Assembly: GCA_039105265.1 (NCBI GenBank)
Contig: JAPFFF010000001.1
Coordinates: 682,001 to 746,000 of the forward strand
Direction: 5' to 3'
From: Tritrichomonas musculus
Taxonomy: Eukaryota; Parabasalia; Tritrichomonadida; Tritrichomonadidae
DNA length: 64,000 nucleotides
Numbering within the stretch: the first letter of the stretch is position 1; each line of letters opens with the position of its first letter. Position numbers and translations under genes: made by a program. The notes under the pieces are model-generated. The model saw only the letters and a program-made list of their open reading frames with translations. It did no database searches and had not been told where the DNA came from. Positions 1 through 10,842 of the stretch are shown here, piece by piece.

Positions 1-175
1 CATTAGAATTATTAAAAATGATTTTCAAAATAAGGATCAAGGCATTATTTAAAAAAGCAAGCAGAATTTACTCAAAGTTTAGCTTAATCGATTGAATCGT
101 TCAATTCAATTCGATTTTATTTTCATTGAAAAAGTATTTCGTTGATTTAAAAAATAGTTTTTTTATTTATATTAT

Positions 176-730
176 ATGGAAAGAGCGGATTCCTTTGGTA
201 CTGAATTAAGATATGAATATCCTAAAAGATTCAGGCATCGATTCTCTAAAGATGAGGATGAACGTCTTCTCAATTTAGTTAGAAATTATGAAACAAACGA
301 TCTCATAAATTGGTCTGAGGTTGCATCTAACTTGGAGAACAGAAATTCAAGACAATGTCGCGAACGTTATTACAATTATCTCATCGAAAAGACTAAGAAA
401 GGCGATTGGTCTAAAGAAGAAGATGATCTAATATTATTTTTATATGATAAATTTGGTCCAAATTGGGTGAAAATGTCTTCATATTTCAATGATAGATCCA
501 ACATTGACATTAAAAATCATTTTTCATCAATAATGAGGAAGATGAAGTCAGGTGATTTGAAAAGATATGAGGTAAAAACTTCAAAAGAAACCAAAAAAAC
601 TATTTATGAGCAAGAATTCGGAAATTTAATCCCAACAAACTTTTATTTTAATGATAATTTTTGCAGATTTCCAGAACATCATTTCTCTTATTCGCCAATT
701 CCTATTTATTATAGCTATATCCTAACCTAA
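176..730 (+). CDS. R2R3 Myb-like DNA-binding protein
   Basis: A 184-residue protein with two consecutive Myb/SANT repeats. The first, at about residues 20-70, has the spaced aromatic/Trp pattern and the recognition-helix motif RQCRERYYNYL. The second, at about 77-123, contains WSKEEDDLIL and FGPNWVKMSSYF and ends in IKNHFSSIMRK. The repeats are linked directly, as in R2R3 proteins. Parabasalids have large families of such short Myb proteins; the characterised Trichomonas members bind upstream of adhesin genes and act in the nucleus. The C-terminal 50 residues are rich in aromatics and Asn and match nothing I know. The start is the first ATG after an AT-rich leader. The family call is firm; target genes cannot be read from the sequence. 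Confidence 0.9.
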   Translation: MERADSFGTELRYEYPKRFRHRFSKDEDERLLNLVRNYETNDLINWSEVASNLENRNSRQCRERYYNYLIEKTKKGDWSKEEDDLILFLYDKFGPNWVKMSSYFNDRSNIDIKNHFSSIMRKMKSGDLKRYEVKTSKETKKTIYEQEFGNLIPTNFYFNDNFCRFPEHHFSYSPIPIYYSYILT

Positions 731-1341
731 TAAATACATTCATAAATTTTTATTAAATATTTTATGATTTTTTTAATTGAATGATTTATTATGGGGGGTT
801 TTTGCGATTATTATTTTTCTCAAATTTTTGTGATGGTTTTCAATTTTTAATTCAATATTTGAGAAGGATGTAGTTACACATCACACCTATCAAAAAAAAA
901 GAAAAATGAGTATGGTATAAATTAACACTACTATTTGTAAAAAAAAAAAACATTATTCACAAAGATAAAACCAAAGTTTTTAAAACAATAAAATTTATTT
1001 TAATTGAAAAAATTGACCTTTTATTAACCATTTTGTTAAATAATTTGTGGTTTGTTCTCAAATTTCTTAATTTACAACACATTACATTTTTATTTCATTC
1101 TGTAGTAATAATAAGAATTTGCTTTAGCGGGAATATATTCAAACAAAAACGATAAAAACAATAAAAATTGATAATTAGTATTGTTATATCTTAAAAAGCA
1201 ACATTATTATTGCCATTAACAACAGTTCAAATTCAATTTCAAAAATTATTTTCAGATTCAAATTTCAAATTTAAATTAATCAAACACAATTTTAATTATT
1301 CAAATTTCAAATTTTTCTTATTTTGATTTCAAATTTTTAGA
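731..1341. other. AT-rich intergenic region
   Basis: I see no gene here. It contains A and T homopolymers and, just before the next gene, repeated TTCAAATTT-type words at about 1255-1340 that may be 5' flanking or promoter sequence. Confidence 0.5.
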
Positions 1342-1920
1342 ATGATATGCTTAAATAGAAAGCCTACAATTGTTTTGGATCTTGATGAAACGATTGTTTA
1401 TACAACATCAATTCCACCAGTTGATCTACATAATAGCTTCTTTACAATTAAAGTCAAGAGAAGAAAATATTATGTTCAAACGAGGCCATACTTAAAATCA
1501 TTCTTAGAAAAAGCATCAAAATTATTTAACATTTGTGTCTTCACTGCATCAGAGCAAATTTATGCCGATAAGATCATTGATGAAATTCTGCCGAATGTAA
1601 AGAGCACTTCTCGTTTTTACAGAGACTCGTGCATGTGCATGAATGGCTATTTTGTAAAAAATTTGAGCATGGTCAAAAGTCCGCTCAATCAAGTTCTCAT
1701 CGTTGACGATATGCCTGGATCAGCCCTGATTAATCCTAAAAATTTGATTAAAATCAAGCCATGGTATGGTGATAAAGATGATCAAGCATTAAAATTTTTG
1801 ACCACAGTTCTTGAAAATATTGCTTTCGATGATGATTTGGCAGCTTCATATAATGAAATTGCTAAGAATTGTCATTTCGAAGGGATTGGAACTTTTTGTG
1901 AAACTTCAAATATCTGTTAA
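1342..1920 (+). CDS. FCP1/NIF-type (CTD-like) protein phosphatase
   Basis: A 192-residue HAD-superfamily phosphatase of the FCP1/SCP (NLI-interacting factor) family. The signature DLDETIVYTT at residues 13-22 carries the two catalytic aspartates. It is followed by RPYLKSFLEKASKLFNICVFTAS, the R-P-x-L and cytosolic T-A-S region of the family, and LIVDDMPGSAL, the second acidic motif. The protein covers the catalytic domain and little else, like small CTD phosphatases. Family members dephosphorylate serines in the RNA polymerase II CTD or other nuclear phosphoproteins; the substrate here is unknown. The start Met lies eleven residues before the catalytic strand, so the N-terminus is minimal but complete. 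Confidence 0.9.
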   Translation: MICLNRKPTIVLDLDETIVYTTSIPPVDLHNSFFTIKVKRRKYYVQTRPYLKSFLEKASKLFNICVFTASEQIYADKIIDEILPNVKSTSRFYRDSCMCMNGYFVKNLSMVKSPLNQVLIVDDMPGSALINPKNLIKIKPWYGDKDDQALKFLTTVLENIAFDDDLAASYNEIAKNCHFEGIGTFCETSNIC

Positions 1921-2303
1921 CATGTTTTTTAGATTGATGTTTGTGTTCATTTTCCTATTAATAGAGTTATCTATATAAATATATCTACATAATTTTTAAA
2001 AGTTATATAATTTTATTTTTAAATTTTGTATAATGTTCCGTATAATTGTCTAAATTAATTGAAATTCATCTTTTAATTCCAATATCCAAAAAAATATTTA
2101 TTTTCTGTATTTCTTAGCCTTGGTTTATAAACATGATAAAAAAATTGAATTTCTGATTTAAACGTTTAATTTACTTTGGAATGGTTAACAATTATTAAAA
2201 AAATTTTTATATAAGGCAACTTTTTCAATGTGTTATAAAATAAAAATTTTAAGGTCAATTTCGAAAACTTTTACTTATGTTAAAAAAAAATCAAAAAGAT
2301 GAT
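1921..2303. other. AT-rich intergenic region between convergent genes
   Basis: This is the 3'-flanking DNA of two convergent genes. I see no coding or structured element beyond A/T runs. Confidence 0.5.
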
Positions 2304-3515
2304 TTATATGATACCAAACCTGGCAACTATCCTTTTCCTGTTTTCTTGTAAGTAATTAAGGATCTCATCTTGTTTTTCTTCATATTTTTTGAAATATTTT
2401 TTTATTGAACGAAATTCGCAACTTCTCATTTTGTTGAAATGCAAATCTCTTACCAAAAATTCATTGTGAATTTGTTGGACTTTTTCTTTATTGAGCTTAT
2501 GTCCTGATAGTATTTGATAATATTTATTTTGAAAGGATTCAGGCCCAAAATTTTGTCTTCGCTTTTGCCTTGGAAGTACATCAAATAAGGCGCGGTGCCT
2601 ACTGAAGTACATGGCAGAAGCGTTGACATTTGGATGAATCGAAACATTTGATATACCAAATGAATCAGGATTGCAATGTTGGTTGCAGTTTTGATTTATG
2701 CAACATGAATTTTTGTGATAGTCTTTATCCTGGTTTCTAGGAAAATTAAGATTGAGTTTATTTCTATAATAATGTAAGTTGTCATCATTAGCAAAGTGAG
2801 TTGAACTATCTTCATAAATTCGATTATGAAATAATGTATTGGTTTGGTAATGTTCAATTGGATTACTCATGGGTAGTAGACTTTGCTCAATTGGATTACT
2901 CATGGGTAGTTGACTTTGCTCAACTGGATTGCTTATGGACAGTTGGTTTTGCTCATTTGGATTGCACATGAGCAATTGGCTTTGCTCAATTGGATTACTC
3001 ATGGGTAGTAGACTTTGCTCAATTGGATTACTCATGGGTAGTTGACTTTGCTCAACTGGATTGCTTATGGACAGTTGGTTTTGCTCATTTGGATTGCACA
3101 TGAGCAATTGGCTTTGCTCAATTGGATTACTCATGGGTAGTTGACTTTGCTCAACTGGATTGCTTATGGACAGTTGGTTTTGCTCATTTGGATTGCACAT
3201 GAGCAGTTGGCTTTGCTCAATTGGATTACTCATGGGTAGTAGACTTTGCTCAATTGGATTACTCATGGGTAGTTGACTTTGCTCAACTGGATTGCTTATG
3301 GACAGTTGGTTTTGCTCATTTGGATTGCACATGAGCAATTGGCTTTGCTCAATTGGATTACTCATGGGTAGTAGACTTTGCTCAATTGGACTGCTTATGG
3401 ACGGTGGGCTTGATTCAACAGTGTCTAGATAATAAAGATCATACTCAGAAACATCGCAATATCGTTCAAAGCCTGAATCTTCATCACTGGTTTGATTATT
3501 ATATGAACTATTCAT
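2304..3515 (-). CDS. 11-residue tandem-repeat protein of unknown function
   Basis: A 403-residue protein that I cannot assign. Residues about 40-225 are some 17 copies of an 11-residue unit based on NPIEQSQLPMS, with variants NPNEQNQLSIS, NPVEQSQLPMS and NPIEQSLLPMS. The variants recur in a fixed order, giving a higher-order unit of four (44 residues, 132 bp) that is nearly identical at DNA level. The N-terminal 40 residues are acidic and Tyr-rich. The C-terminal 110 residues, from RQKRRQNFGPE onward, are basic with predicted helices and may be the conserved functional part. The repeat array looks recently expanded. No signal peptide or membrane segment is evident. Confidence 0.7.
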   Translation of the reverse strand: MNSSYNNQTSDEDSGFERYCDVSEYDLYYLDTVESSPPSISSPIEQSLLPMSNPIEQSQLLMCNPNEQNQLSISNPVEQSQLPMSNPIEQSLLPMSNPIEQSQLLMCNPNEQNQLSISNPVEQSQLPMSNPIEQSQLLMCNPNEQNQLSISNPVEQSQLPMSNPIEQSLLPMSNPIEQSQLLMCNPNEQNQLSISNPVEQSQLPMSNPIEQSLLPMSNPIEHYQTNTLFHNRIYEDSSTHFANDDNLHYYRNKLNLNFPRNQDKDYHKNSCCINQNCNQHCNPDSFGISNVSIHPNVNASAMYFSRHRALFDVLPRQKRRQNFGPESFQNKYYQILSGHKLNKEKVQQIHNEFLVRDLHFNKMRSCEFRSIKKYFKKYEEKQDEILNYLQENRKRIVARFGII

Positions 3516-3960
3516 ATTATTAATGAACTAATATTATTATTATTATTATATTTGAAATATACAAAACTAGTTTATCTTATAATATAATTAGGTATTATAA
3601 TTTTATTTCCATAAAATTATTAAATAAATACAAATTTAAAATAAATAACTATTTTTAAGTTTTAATAACAGTATTTTAAAAAGATAATTATATTTTAAAA
3701 ATCACAATTTTTAATGTAACTCATTTAATTTTTTTTCTGAGAAAAAACTGGTATACAATTGTATCAATTTTCAAAGGGATTGAAAATTATTTAAATAAAA
3801 GATTCAAAATCTGCATTTTATAATGGAATGAATATTAATATACTCAATAAAACAAATTATTTATGCAATTGTAATTGAAATTTCATTTTATATTCAACTT
3901 TTTGTTTGAAACTTTCAAACTTTGAATGAAAATATATTTTCATTCATGTCATCATGCAAA
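3516..3960. other. AT-rich intergenic region
   Basis: Only homopolymer and AT dinucleotide-rich DNA is seen. It is the 5' flank of the minus-strand repeat-protein gene. Confidence 0.4.
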
Positions 3961-4083
3961 ATATGGAGACGTGATTGTGTAGAAATTTCAGACTAATATA
4001 AATATAACTAGACTAGTTTTTTTAGGCAAAACCATTGTAATAAAAAAAAAATCGATTTTGTCCAGAATGTAGACGCTATTGAT

Positions 4084-4660
4084 GTGTTTCTATTGCAATA
4101 TCCAATTCCAGGATCAGATTTTCGTTATTTAACAACGTACAACTCATTTAATTACAAACTTCCGAATCTAAACAACTTTTCTGAAGGTCTAATATACTAC
4201 TATACCAGCAGTGAACCATTTACAGAAGAATGTGACAAAACCTATAAAACGATAGATGTTGAATACAACTTAACTTGTGATCAACAAGTCACTTCGCCAG
4301 ATTTTGACATTCACTTCACTTTTTATGAATCATCACTTGGACTGATAGAAGCATCCTGTCCAACTATTGCTCCTTCGCTAATACCAGCACCTGAATATCT
4401 GCCAGAATGTGGTTATTCGAATCGCATTGACTATAACACCAGGTATGGCATCAATGGCAATTTGAATGCATTAAATCATTGATCGTTTTAAATTAACAAT
4501 TGATGAGTCATAAGCGAATCTTGTATTTTCAACCTTGTGGAAGGATGTCCAATCAGTGCTGACACTCCAACAATGTCATCATCGCAAACGCAAACATTGA
4601 CTATCACAAAAACGCAAAGCTGACTTATAGTACCAACTGTTATACCAAGTCATGCTTAAA
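4084..4660 (+). pseudogene. Degraded ORF, possibly a surface-protein fragment
   Basis: An open frame of about 130 residues runs to the stop at 4482 but has no ATG at its start (GTG at 4084). The translation is rich in Tyr, Ser and Cys pairs (ECDKTYK, LTCDQQVTS, EASCPTIAPS) with low A+T bias for this region. About 60 bases further on, in another frame, the DNA at about 4555-4620 codes for a Thr/Ser-rich stretch (TPTMSSSQTQTLTITKTQS), the kind of stalk seen before the membrane anchor of trichomonad surface proteins. I read this as the remains of a secreted or surface protein gene with frame breaks. Family unknown. Confidence 0.35.
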
Positions 4661-4732
4661 AAAAAAAAAAAAAATTAATCATTCAGAATAAAAAAATATA
4701 TTTTTATTCCATTATTATAAAGTAAAATGCAA

Positions 4733-4814
4733 GACACGATGGCCGAGTGGTTTATGGCGTGGGATTTGAGTCCCCATGGGTTTACCCGCATCAGTTCGAA
4801 TCTGGTTCGTGTCG
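4733..4814 (+). tRNA. tRNA-Ser (anticodon UGA)
   Basis: A complete type II tRNA of 82 nt. The acceptor stem GACACGA pairs perfectly with TCGTGTC, with discriminator G. The D arm GCCGAGTGG...GGC is canonical. The anticodon arm has loop TTTGAGT, giving UGA. A long variable arm (GGGTTTACCC hairpin) typical of tRNA-Ser follows, then the T arm with loop TTCGAAT. A run of six T begins immediately after the discriminator and would terminate RNA polymerase III. One A-C mismatch closes the anticodon stem. Confidence 0.95.
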
Positions 4815-4820
4815 TTTTTT
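4815..4820 (+). terminator. Pol III T-run terminator of tRNA-Ser
   Basis: Six consecutive T on the coding strand directly follow the tRNA discriminator base. Confidence 0.8.
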
Positions 4821-5071
4821 TGCATTTTTTTGTTTGTTTGCTTTAAATATCTTTATTCGATGGTATGTAAGATATCAATCTTTCTTAAAAGTTTTAGTAT
4901 TTTATCCTATAACTTTTGTGTTTTATTATAAGTTCATCTAAAAAAAATTGTTCACAAATAATCATATTTATTCGGATATTTACAAATAATGCCGTATACT
5001 TTAATAAATTATTTTTTGCTGTAAAAAAAATAAATTTGTAAAGCTTTTTAAGGACTAATCCAAAAATAATA

Positions 5072-5689
5072 TCAGATTTCATCTAAAAATGATAGCGGAT
5101 CTTCATCTTTGCTGTGAATAAAATGCATAAGGTGATATGCACACATTATTGGAACATTTTCTTCTTTTAAAATTCGTTTACATTCATTTTTGTCTGCAAG
5201 AATAATTTGAATATCTTCTGATTCTTCTTGATGGGAATTTGAAGGAGTTCCTGAGCAATATCCATAAATAGCTCCAGCTGATTCATCAGATAAGCCAGGA
5301 GTACTAAAAAAAGGTCTAGTATATGCATTGTCAACTTTTTTTGGCGTGAAACTAAGGCCAGTCTCTTCATACAATTCTCGTGTTCCTGCAGCATACATAT
5401 CTTCCCCTTTTTCAACCAATCCTGCAGGTAATTCGTAACAATATCCATTAACTGGATAACGGAACTGTCTAACTAAAACGACTTTATCTTTTTTTTCACC
5501 ATATACTGCAAAAATGATAATAGCATCAGAATGATGCTTATGAGTTACAGCTTCAAGATTTTCAATATTTGGTGAACGGGAGGCAACATAATAAGGGTTA
5601 ATATTTCCATTTCTATATTCAACATCGAATTTGTACATGTTTAAAAAAGGATTATTGGTTTGTTTTGAAACATTCTTGAGTCGATTCAT
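5072..5689 (-). CDS. Nudix hydrolase, ADP-sugar pyrophosphatase-like
   Basis: A 205-residue Nudix protein. The Nudix box is complete at residues 90-112: Gly90, then Glu96, then RELYEETGL, matching G-x5-E-x7-REUxEExGU exactly, so the metal-binding catalytic helix is intact. The preceding strand VVLVRQFRYPVNGYCYELPAG is characteristic of the ADP-ribose/ADP-sugar pyrophosphatase branch (NudF, NUDT5, NUDT14), which hydrolyses nucleoside diphosphate sugars to a sugar phosphate and AMP. The length fits this branch. A cytosolic housecleaning role is likely; the exact substrate cannot be told from sequence. No targeting peptide is obvious. Confidence 0.9.
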   Translation of the reverse strand: MNRLKNVSKQTNNPFLNMYKFDVEYRNGNINPYYVASRSPNIENLEAVTHKHHSDAIIIFAVYGEKKDKVVLVRQFRYPVNGYCYELPAGLVEKGEDMYAAGTRELYEETGLSFTPKKVDNAYTRPFFSTPGLSDESAGAIYGYCSGTPSNSHQEESEDIQIILADKNECKRILKEENVPIMCAYHLMHFIHSKDEDPLSFLDEI

Positions 5690-5783
5690 TTACGATAAAA
5701 TATATGTGAAAACTTGGTTAACTAAAATTTGATAAAAAAAAAAAAAAATATTAGATACGGAAAAAAAAAAAAAAGTTTTTTAC

Positions 5784-6956
5784 TTAAATGAGAACTGCAA
5801 AAATTCCTTGGACAATTTCAGCTTTTGTATGGGAAGCTGCAAGAGCTTTAAGAACATTAAAACGGCCATAATCGTCTGGGTTTACTTTTCCAAATTTCTG
5901 AATGAATATTCTGAGAATTTGAAAATATGTTGGTGTAATCTTTGAATCTGTATCGTTCATAATAGTATCGTAATTCTTTGGATCAACATATTGGACAAGC
6001 ATTTCCAAAACTGCATTGAGTTTTTCAGTCTGAGCTTTATTTTGGAGTAATTGAAGACGAGCACGTGATCGAATGAATGCTTTTTCATGTTGAGAGAGGA
6101 AAGTAAGCGTTTTTTCAGTAGCTTCACGTGGTGTTACTAATTGTAGATTAGCGCTATTAATATTATGATGTATAATCTTGCTTGGTTTTCCGATGAAAGT
6201 CGAAAGTGGAACTGATTTCATTGATTCGTCACCATAGGAACAAACGTGAGATAGAGCAGCTTTTTGCTTAAGAGTCATATAGAGATCTCCAACTAATATG
6301 TCTGGTTGTTCATCAATCAGAGCAATAAAATAGTTTGTAAATTCATCAGAAAGGTATGTTCCTAATTCTTCGTCATAAACGGCTACATATGAAGATTCTT
6401 TATTATTTGCAGCTGTAATTGTAAAAAGTCTTGGAGCTGTGAAAACTTCTGCAATTGAACCTGAATAGCAGGCTTCTATGATGAAAAGGCATTGTTTATA
6501 TAAATTTGAACTTGCAGCTGTGTTAAGTGATTCAGATAATTTTTCAGCAGTAATTTCTTTATCAGTCGGTGTACCAAGGATTCCAGGGCCTCCGTGGTTA
6601 TCATAATAAATAAAAACATAGTCATCACTTGTCGTTGGAAGCTTTGAAATAGCATTGTAAAAAGCTTCGTCAGTAACTTTTTTACCTCTAACAGTAATAG
6701 CTGATGATCCTGGATAAACATTAACTTTATGATCAGTAGCATGAAAAACTTGGCCTTTATAAGGGTTTTGATAATCATTTGCTATATCATCATAGGCAAA
6801 AAGACATATTTCTGATGTTGAAAATCCACGTGCTAATAATTGATTGTAAATTGTGAAAATATCTGCTTGGTGACGATAATTAATCCAAGTATTAGATCCT
6901 GCATAAAGAATTGCGTATTTGGCACATGATATTAATCCAACAAAGTAAAAAATCAT
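5784..6956 (-). CDS. Legumain-like cysteine protease (family C13)
   Basis: A 390-residue clan CD, family C13 protein. A short hydrophobic N-terminus (MIFYFVGLISCA) looks like a cleavable signal peptide. The fold signature follows: AILYAGSNTWINYRHQAD, then YDDIANDYQNPYKGQVF, then the catalytic His121 in YYDNHGGPG and Cys163 in IIEACYSGS. These match asparaginyl endopeptidase (legumain) and its relative GPI8. A roughly 120-residue C-terminal region is present, as in legumain prodomains, and there is no C-terminal membrane segment, which favours legumain over the GPI-transamidase catalytic subunit. In Trichomonas, legumain-like proteases are lysosomal or surface enzymes. The start is the first Met at the signal peptide. 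Confidence 0.9.
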   Translation of the reverse strand: MIFYFVGLISCAKYAILYAGSNTWINYRHQADIFTIYNQLLARGFSTSEICLFAYDDIANDYQNPYKGQVFHATDHKVNVYPGSSAITVRGKKVTDEAFYNAISKLPTTSDDYVFIYYDNHGGPGILGTPTDKEITAEKLSESLNTAASSNLYKQCLFIIEACYSGSIAEVFTAPRLFTITAANNKESSYVAVYDEELGTYLSDEFTNYFIALIDEQPDILVGDLYMTLKQKAALSHVCSYGDESMKSVPLSTFIGKPSKIIHHNINSANLQLVTPREATEKTLTFLSQHEKAFIRSRARLQLLQNKAQTEKLNAVLEMLVQYVDPKNYDTIMNDTDSKITPTYFQILRIFIQKFGKVNPDDYGRFNVLKALAASHTKAEIVQGIFAVLI

Positions 6957-7534
6957 CTTTTATATTTTGTGCTAAATTTTACTAATATAAATATTAATAT
7001 CTATATATTTTTATTTGATATAATAAAATAATTTTAAAAAGTAATATATATAAATATTGTTATTGATATTTATTTTAAAATATAATCTTCAGAATAATTA
7101 AATATGAAAATAAGAAGAATTTATAATTTTATCATAAAATAATTATTTAAAAAGTTTATTCTTTTTTGAATGAAAATTAATAAAACTTTTTGATCATTAT
7201 AACGCGCTTTCATTTTTTCAATACCATTTCGATAGATCAATAGCCCTAAAATTAATTTGTTATTTTTCATACAATATAATTATTTTATTAAATATTTAAT
7301 AATAAATTATATAAAAATTATTATTATAAATTATATGTTTTGTTAAATATTATTAGTTTTACTTTTTTATTTGGAGATATTAGAAAAAAGTGAAAATTAA
7401 AAAATTCTGATAAAAATATTTCTGATCATATTTGGTTTTCTTTTTGGTATAAAAACGATCAAACTATGGCCAATTTATGCTAGATTGATCGTGCTATGGA
7501 TCTATTGAAAGCACGTTATGAAATTTGAGAAAAG
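6957..7534. other. AT-rich intergenic region
   Basis: No gene is seen. It is the 5' flank of the minus-strand legumain-like gene and then the flank of the TIR element starting at 7543. Confidence 0.4.
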
Positions 7535-7542
7535 ATTTAATT

Positions 7543-9830
7543 AGAGGTGCGAGAACTGAAAACATATTTCAGATTTTTTTAATATTTTAAAAACAAATAT
7601 ATATTTATGCTTAAAATAAAATTACAAAATATTAATGGATTACCCTTATCCCACTTAATTTGGCACAAAACTTTTTGTTTGATATTTAAAAAGTTATACA
7701 ATATTAGTGATAAAAAAGTGGCAATGATTGAATACTTATTTGTCCGTGGTCCCACATTTAATATAGAACAAGCACTATAAGATCTATTATATACGAACCA
7801 ATTATACGTATAAAAAGAAATTTACATTAATTTAAATTAATTTTTCTAAAGCACATGAAGAAATGATGGCAATTTTAGGAACATTTTAAATATTTTCAAA
7901 GATTTACAAACAAGATGTATCTTATGATATTTTTATTCAAAGATTACAAAAACAAACTTTACAATTATTGCAAAAATAGAAAGCATGGTTTAGTTTTTCT
8001 CAATCAAATTCAAGAAAATTGATTTCAGTAATCACTTTATTTAACAGAAATAATGTTCATTGAAAAAAAAAATATTAAGATAAATTTACAAGGTTTAAAC
8101 AGTTTAGATAAGGATTTTTTGAAGTACTGCTGATTTTCAAATTTGAGTTCTTTTTCTGCCCATTTCTCAATTTCTGCCCTTTTTTCAAATTAACTTATGT
8201 GCATATTTTTTATTTAATTTAAAAAGGGCAGAAATTTTGTTTTTTACTTATCATTTTTTCACTATTCAGAAATTTGTCTTAAAATTCGAGGAATTAAATT
8301 AATTAAAATATATTTTAATTAACATTAAACTATTTGTTTTGGATTTTGTGAAAGACTGATTCCATATTAAACGATATATATTTTTAACTCTTATTTTTTT
8401 TTATTGCATTAAATATTTTATGTTTTTTTTTTAAAAAAACGCATCAGTCTAAATCAATTCTAAAAATAAAAGGTTCTAATTCACTTTTGCAATGATTTAA
8501 TTAATATCGAAAGTTATATAATATGAACATTTCTTAATATACTTGGTTTTTTGATATATAATGTATTAAGAACTTATTTCTTTTAGTAAAAAATCGTTTA
8601 CATTGGCAATATATAAAAAATAAAATAAAAATATATTAAAATGGAATTTCGAAAAATAAAGCCATATTTTTTATGTATGGAAAATGTTTAATATCCAATT
8701 TAATTCTTATTTTAAAAATAAAAGCTGAAAATATCAAGTACTTGTTGGAAAAAATGAAATTATATGTAAAAAAAAATAGACTCATTTTGAGATTTCTGTT
8801 AGTTATTGTAATGGCATATTCGGAATGATGAAACTATATTATATTTTGGGAATCGTTAAAAATTTTTGATTTTTTGGTGATTATATCTGCTGATGAAATT
8901 AAGGGTTTTTGTAGAAAAAAAAAGATAGTAGTATACATGTATATAGTTATTAGTTTTAAAATGATTATGAGGAGTAAATGCGATTTCGATGAAGCAATCC
9001 TTGAATAATTGAAAATCTTGAAAATTAAGGTTCGTAAAATTTGCTATAAATCTGCATGATAATTCGTTGTTATGTTACTTAATTCATATTTCAGTCTAGC
9101 CACGCAACGATAAAAGCAGCACGAACTAGCACGCTATCTTGAAAAAATAAAAATAAATAAACGTTCTCCATATGATAAATTGAATATAATAAACGGTCGT
9201 TTTAGCTAAAATCTGAATATTATCAAAAAGTTTTGTGCCAAATTAAGTGGGAAAAGGGTATTTTTGGAGGGGAATAAAATATGAATGTTTTAAAAAATTG
9301 AGAATAAGTTAATTCAAAATATAATAAAAATTCAATTTATTTTTGGTTATATTATTTTAGTAACCTTAGAATTATCTCATTTTGTTCTTGGCCAAAAATT
9401 TAGGCGTCAAATTTTAACCTAATATTTTATATAAGTATAAAATATAAATGAATATGTTAAAACTGTTATATCATTGATGTATGACGATATTTTCCTTTTT
9501 AATAGCATTTCTTTTCATTTTCTGCTCTGCACAATTACTTGTTTATTAAATTTTTAAGTAAAGACTATTAACCATTTATTGTTATAATTATTTCTACGAT
9601 TAATAAATTGATTCATAAATCATGCTTTTGCTATATTGATTTTTTTATGATTTTTGATGAAGTAAAAAACTTTTGTTTTTAATATTTTATGATGATAAAT
9701 GATTATATTTTTAAAATAATACTTATATATATAAATAATTTTGAAATTGTTTTTGAAATATATTTGTTATTTATTGAGATAAATATAAATTAAATTAAAA
9801 AAAATACGTTATTTTAGCTCTCGCACCTCT
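7543..9830. mobile_element. hAT-like TIR element (outer), non-autonomous
   Basis: The ends are inverted copies: AGAGGTGCGAGAACTGAAAA at 7543 and, reverse-complemented from 9830, AGAGGTGCGAGAGCTAAAAT. The element is flanked by a perfect 8-bp direct repeat ATTTAATT at 7535-7542 and 9831-9838, which reads as the target-site duplication. An 8-bp duplication and an A-G-N-G-type end fit the hAT superfamily. The interior shows no transposase frame, and a second TIR element (7643-9258) sits inside it. It is a dead or non-autonomous copy. Confidence 0.75.
7643..9258. mobile_element. Nested TIR element with TA target duplication
   Basis: Near-perfect 35-bp inverted repeats (one mismatch) bound this segment. 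The left end reads CCCTTATCCCACTTAATTTG and then GCACAAAACTTTTTG; the right end at 9224-9258 is its reverse complement with a single A/T change. Both ends are adjoined by TA (7641-7642 and 9259-9260), as for Tc1/mariner-type insertion. At 1.6 kb it could once have held a mariner-length transposase, but I see only short frames inside, so it is decayed or non-autonomous. It lies wholly within the hAT-like element and so inserted later. Confidence 0.7.
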
Positions 9831-9838
9831 ATTTAATT

Positions 9839-10797
9839 TGCTTTTGTATATAAACATATATATATATATATATATATATAAGATTAAAATTAATAAAAAT
9901 TAAATTAATAATTTGTATATTATATTTATAATATTTAATATATATTTTTATAATACTTAATCAAGATATTTATATTTATTTTTTTCGATGAACATTCAAA
10001 AAGTCGATATTCATTGTTAAAATGCAACCTTAAAAATATTGCATTATTGTTAAATATTTGTATAAATATTCCTAAAATACTTTAGGTTCTTATGAAAATA
10101 TTAGTATTTTTAAACAAGCCTTTATTTTCCTCATAAAAAAAGAAGTATTAATGAGAATGTTAGGTTTTCGATAAAAGTACAAATATCCTTAAACAACATA
10201 TACTTTTCAAGCAATCTGAAACTTTTTTGTGGGATTCTATTAAATTAAACAAAAAGTTTCAAAGTTTGATATCGATATCAATTTCGATCATCAAATTTGT
10301 TGAGTTTTTTTTTTTTTTGGGAAAGTTTATAATAAAAAAAATTTCAATTTGATGATCGATTATCAGAATAACAAGCCTAAATAAAATGTTGGGATGTCCA
10401 CTTTCATTTTTTATTGTTTGTTTGTTTGTTTCGGCATTTTCAAGAATATGATTGAAATTCTTCTAGGTTTTTGTAAATAATGAAAAGAGTGTGGGAATCG
10501 TATTTTTCTATACCACTTTTTGAAAACTTTTTAACTTTTTGAATACTTTTTTATTCAATTTTGGCAAAATTAAGCATAATTATGTAGTTCAAATAGCTTC
10601 CCGATTCATCCAGTATTTCAAAGAACTCGATTCGGCTTCGCGTAGCCCCGTGGTGATAACTGGTGTGCATATTCCTGAAAAATTAAGAATATCTATTCAT
10701 AGATAGAAAAACCATTCAAAAAGTGGTGTAGAAAAAAAAACGATTGTCCAACTGATTGTCCAAAACATAGTTTTTCTATTTATCATATCTGAGAATG

Positions 10798-10842
<45 letters not shown>

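Noticed and set aside
4747-4941. Open frame over the tRNA-Ser
   Set aside because: It begins inside a perfectly folding tRNA and continues into AT-rich DNA; no protein similarity.
5784-6956. GPI-transamidase catalytic subunit (GPI8)
   Set aside because: The C-terminal membrane segment is absent and the C-terminal prodomain-like region fits legumain better.
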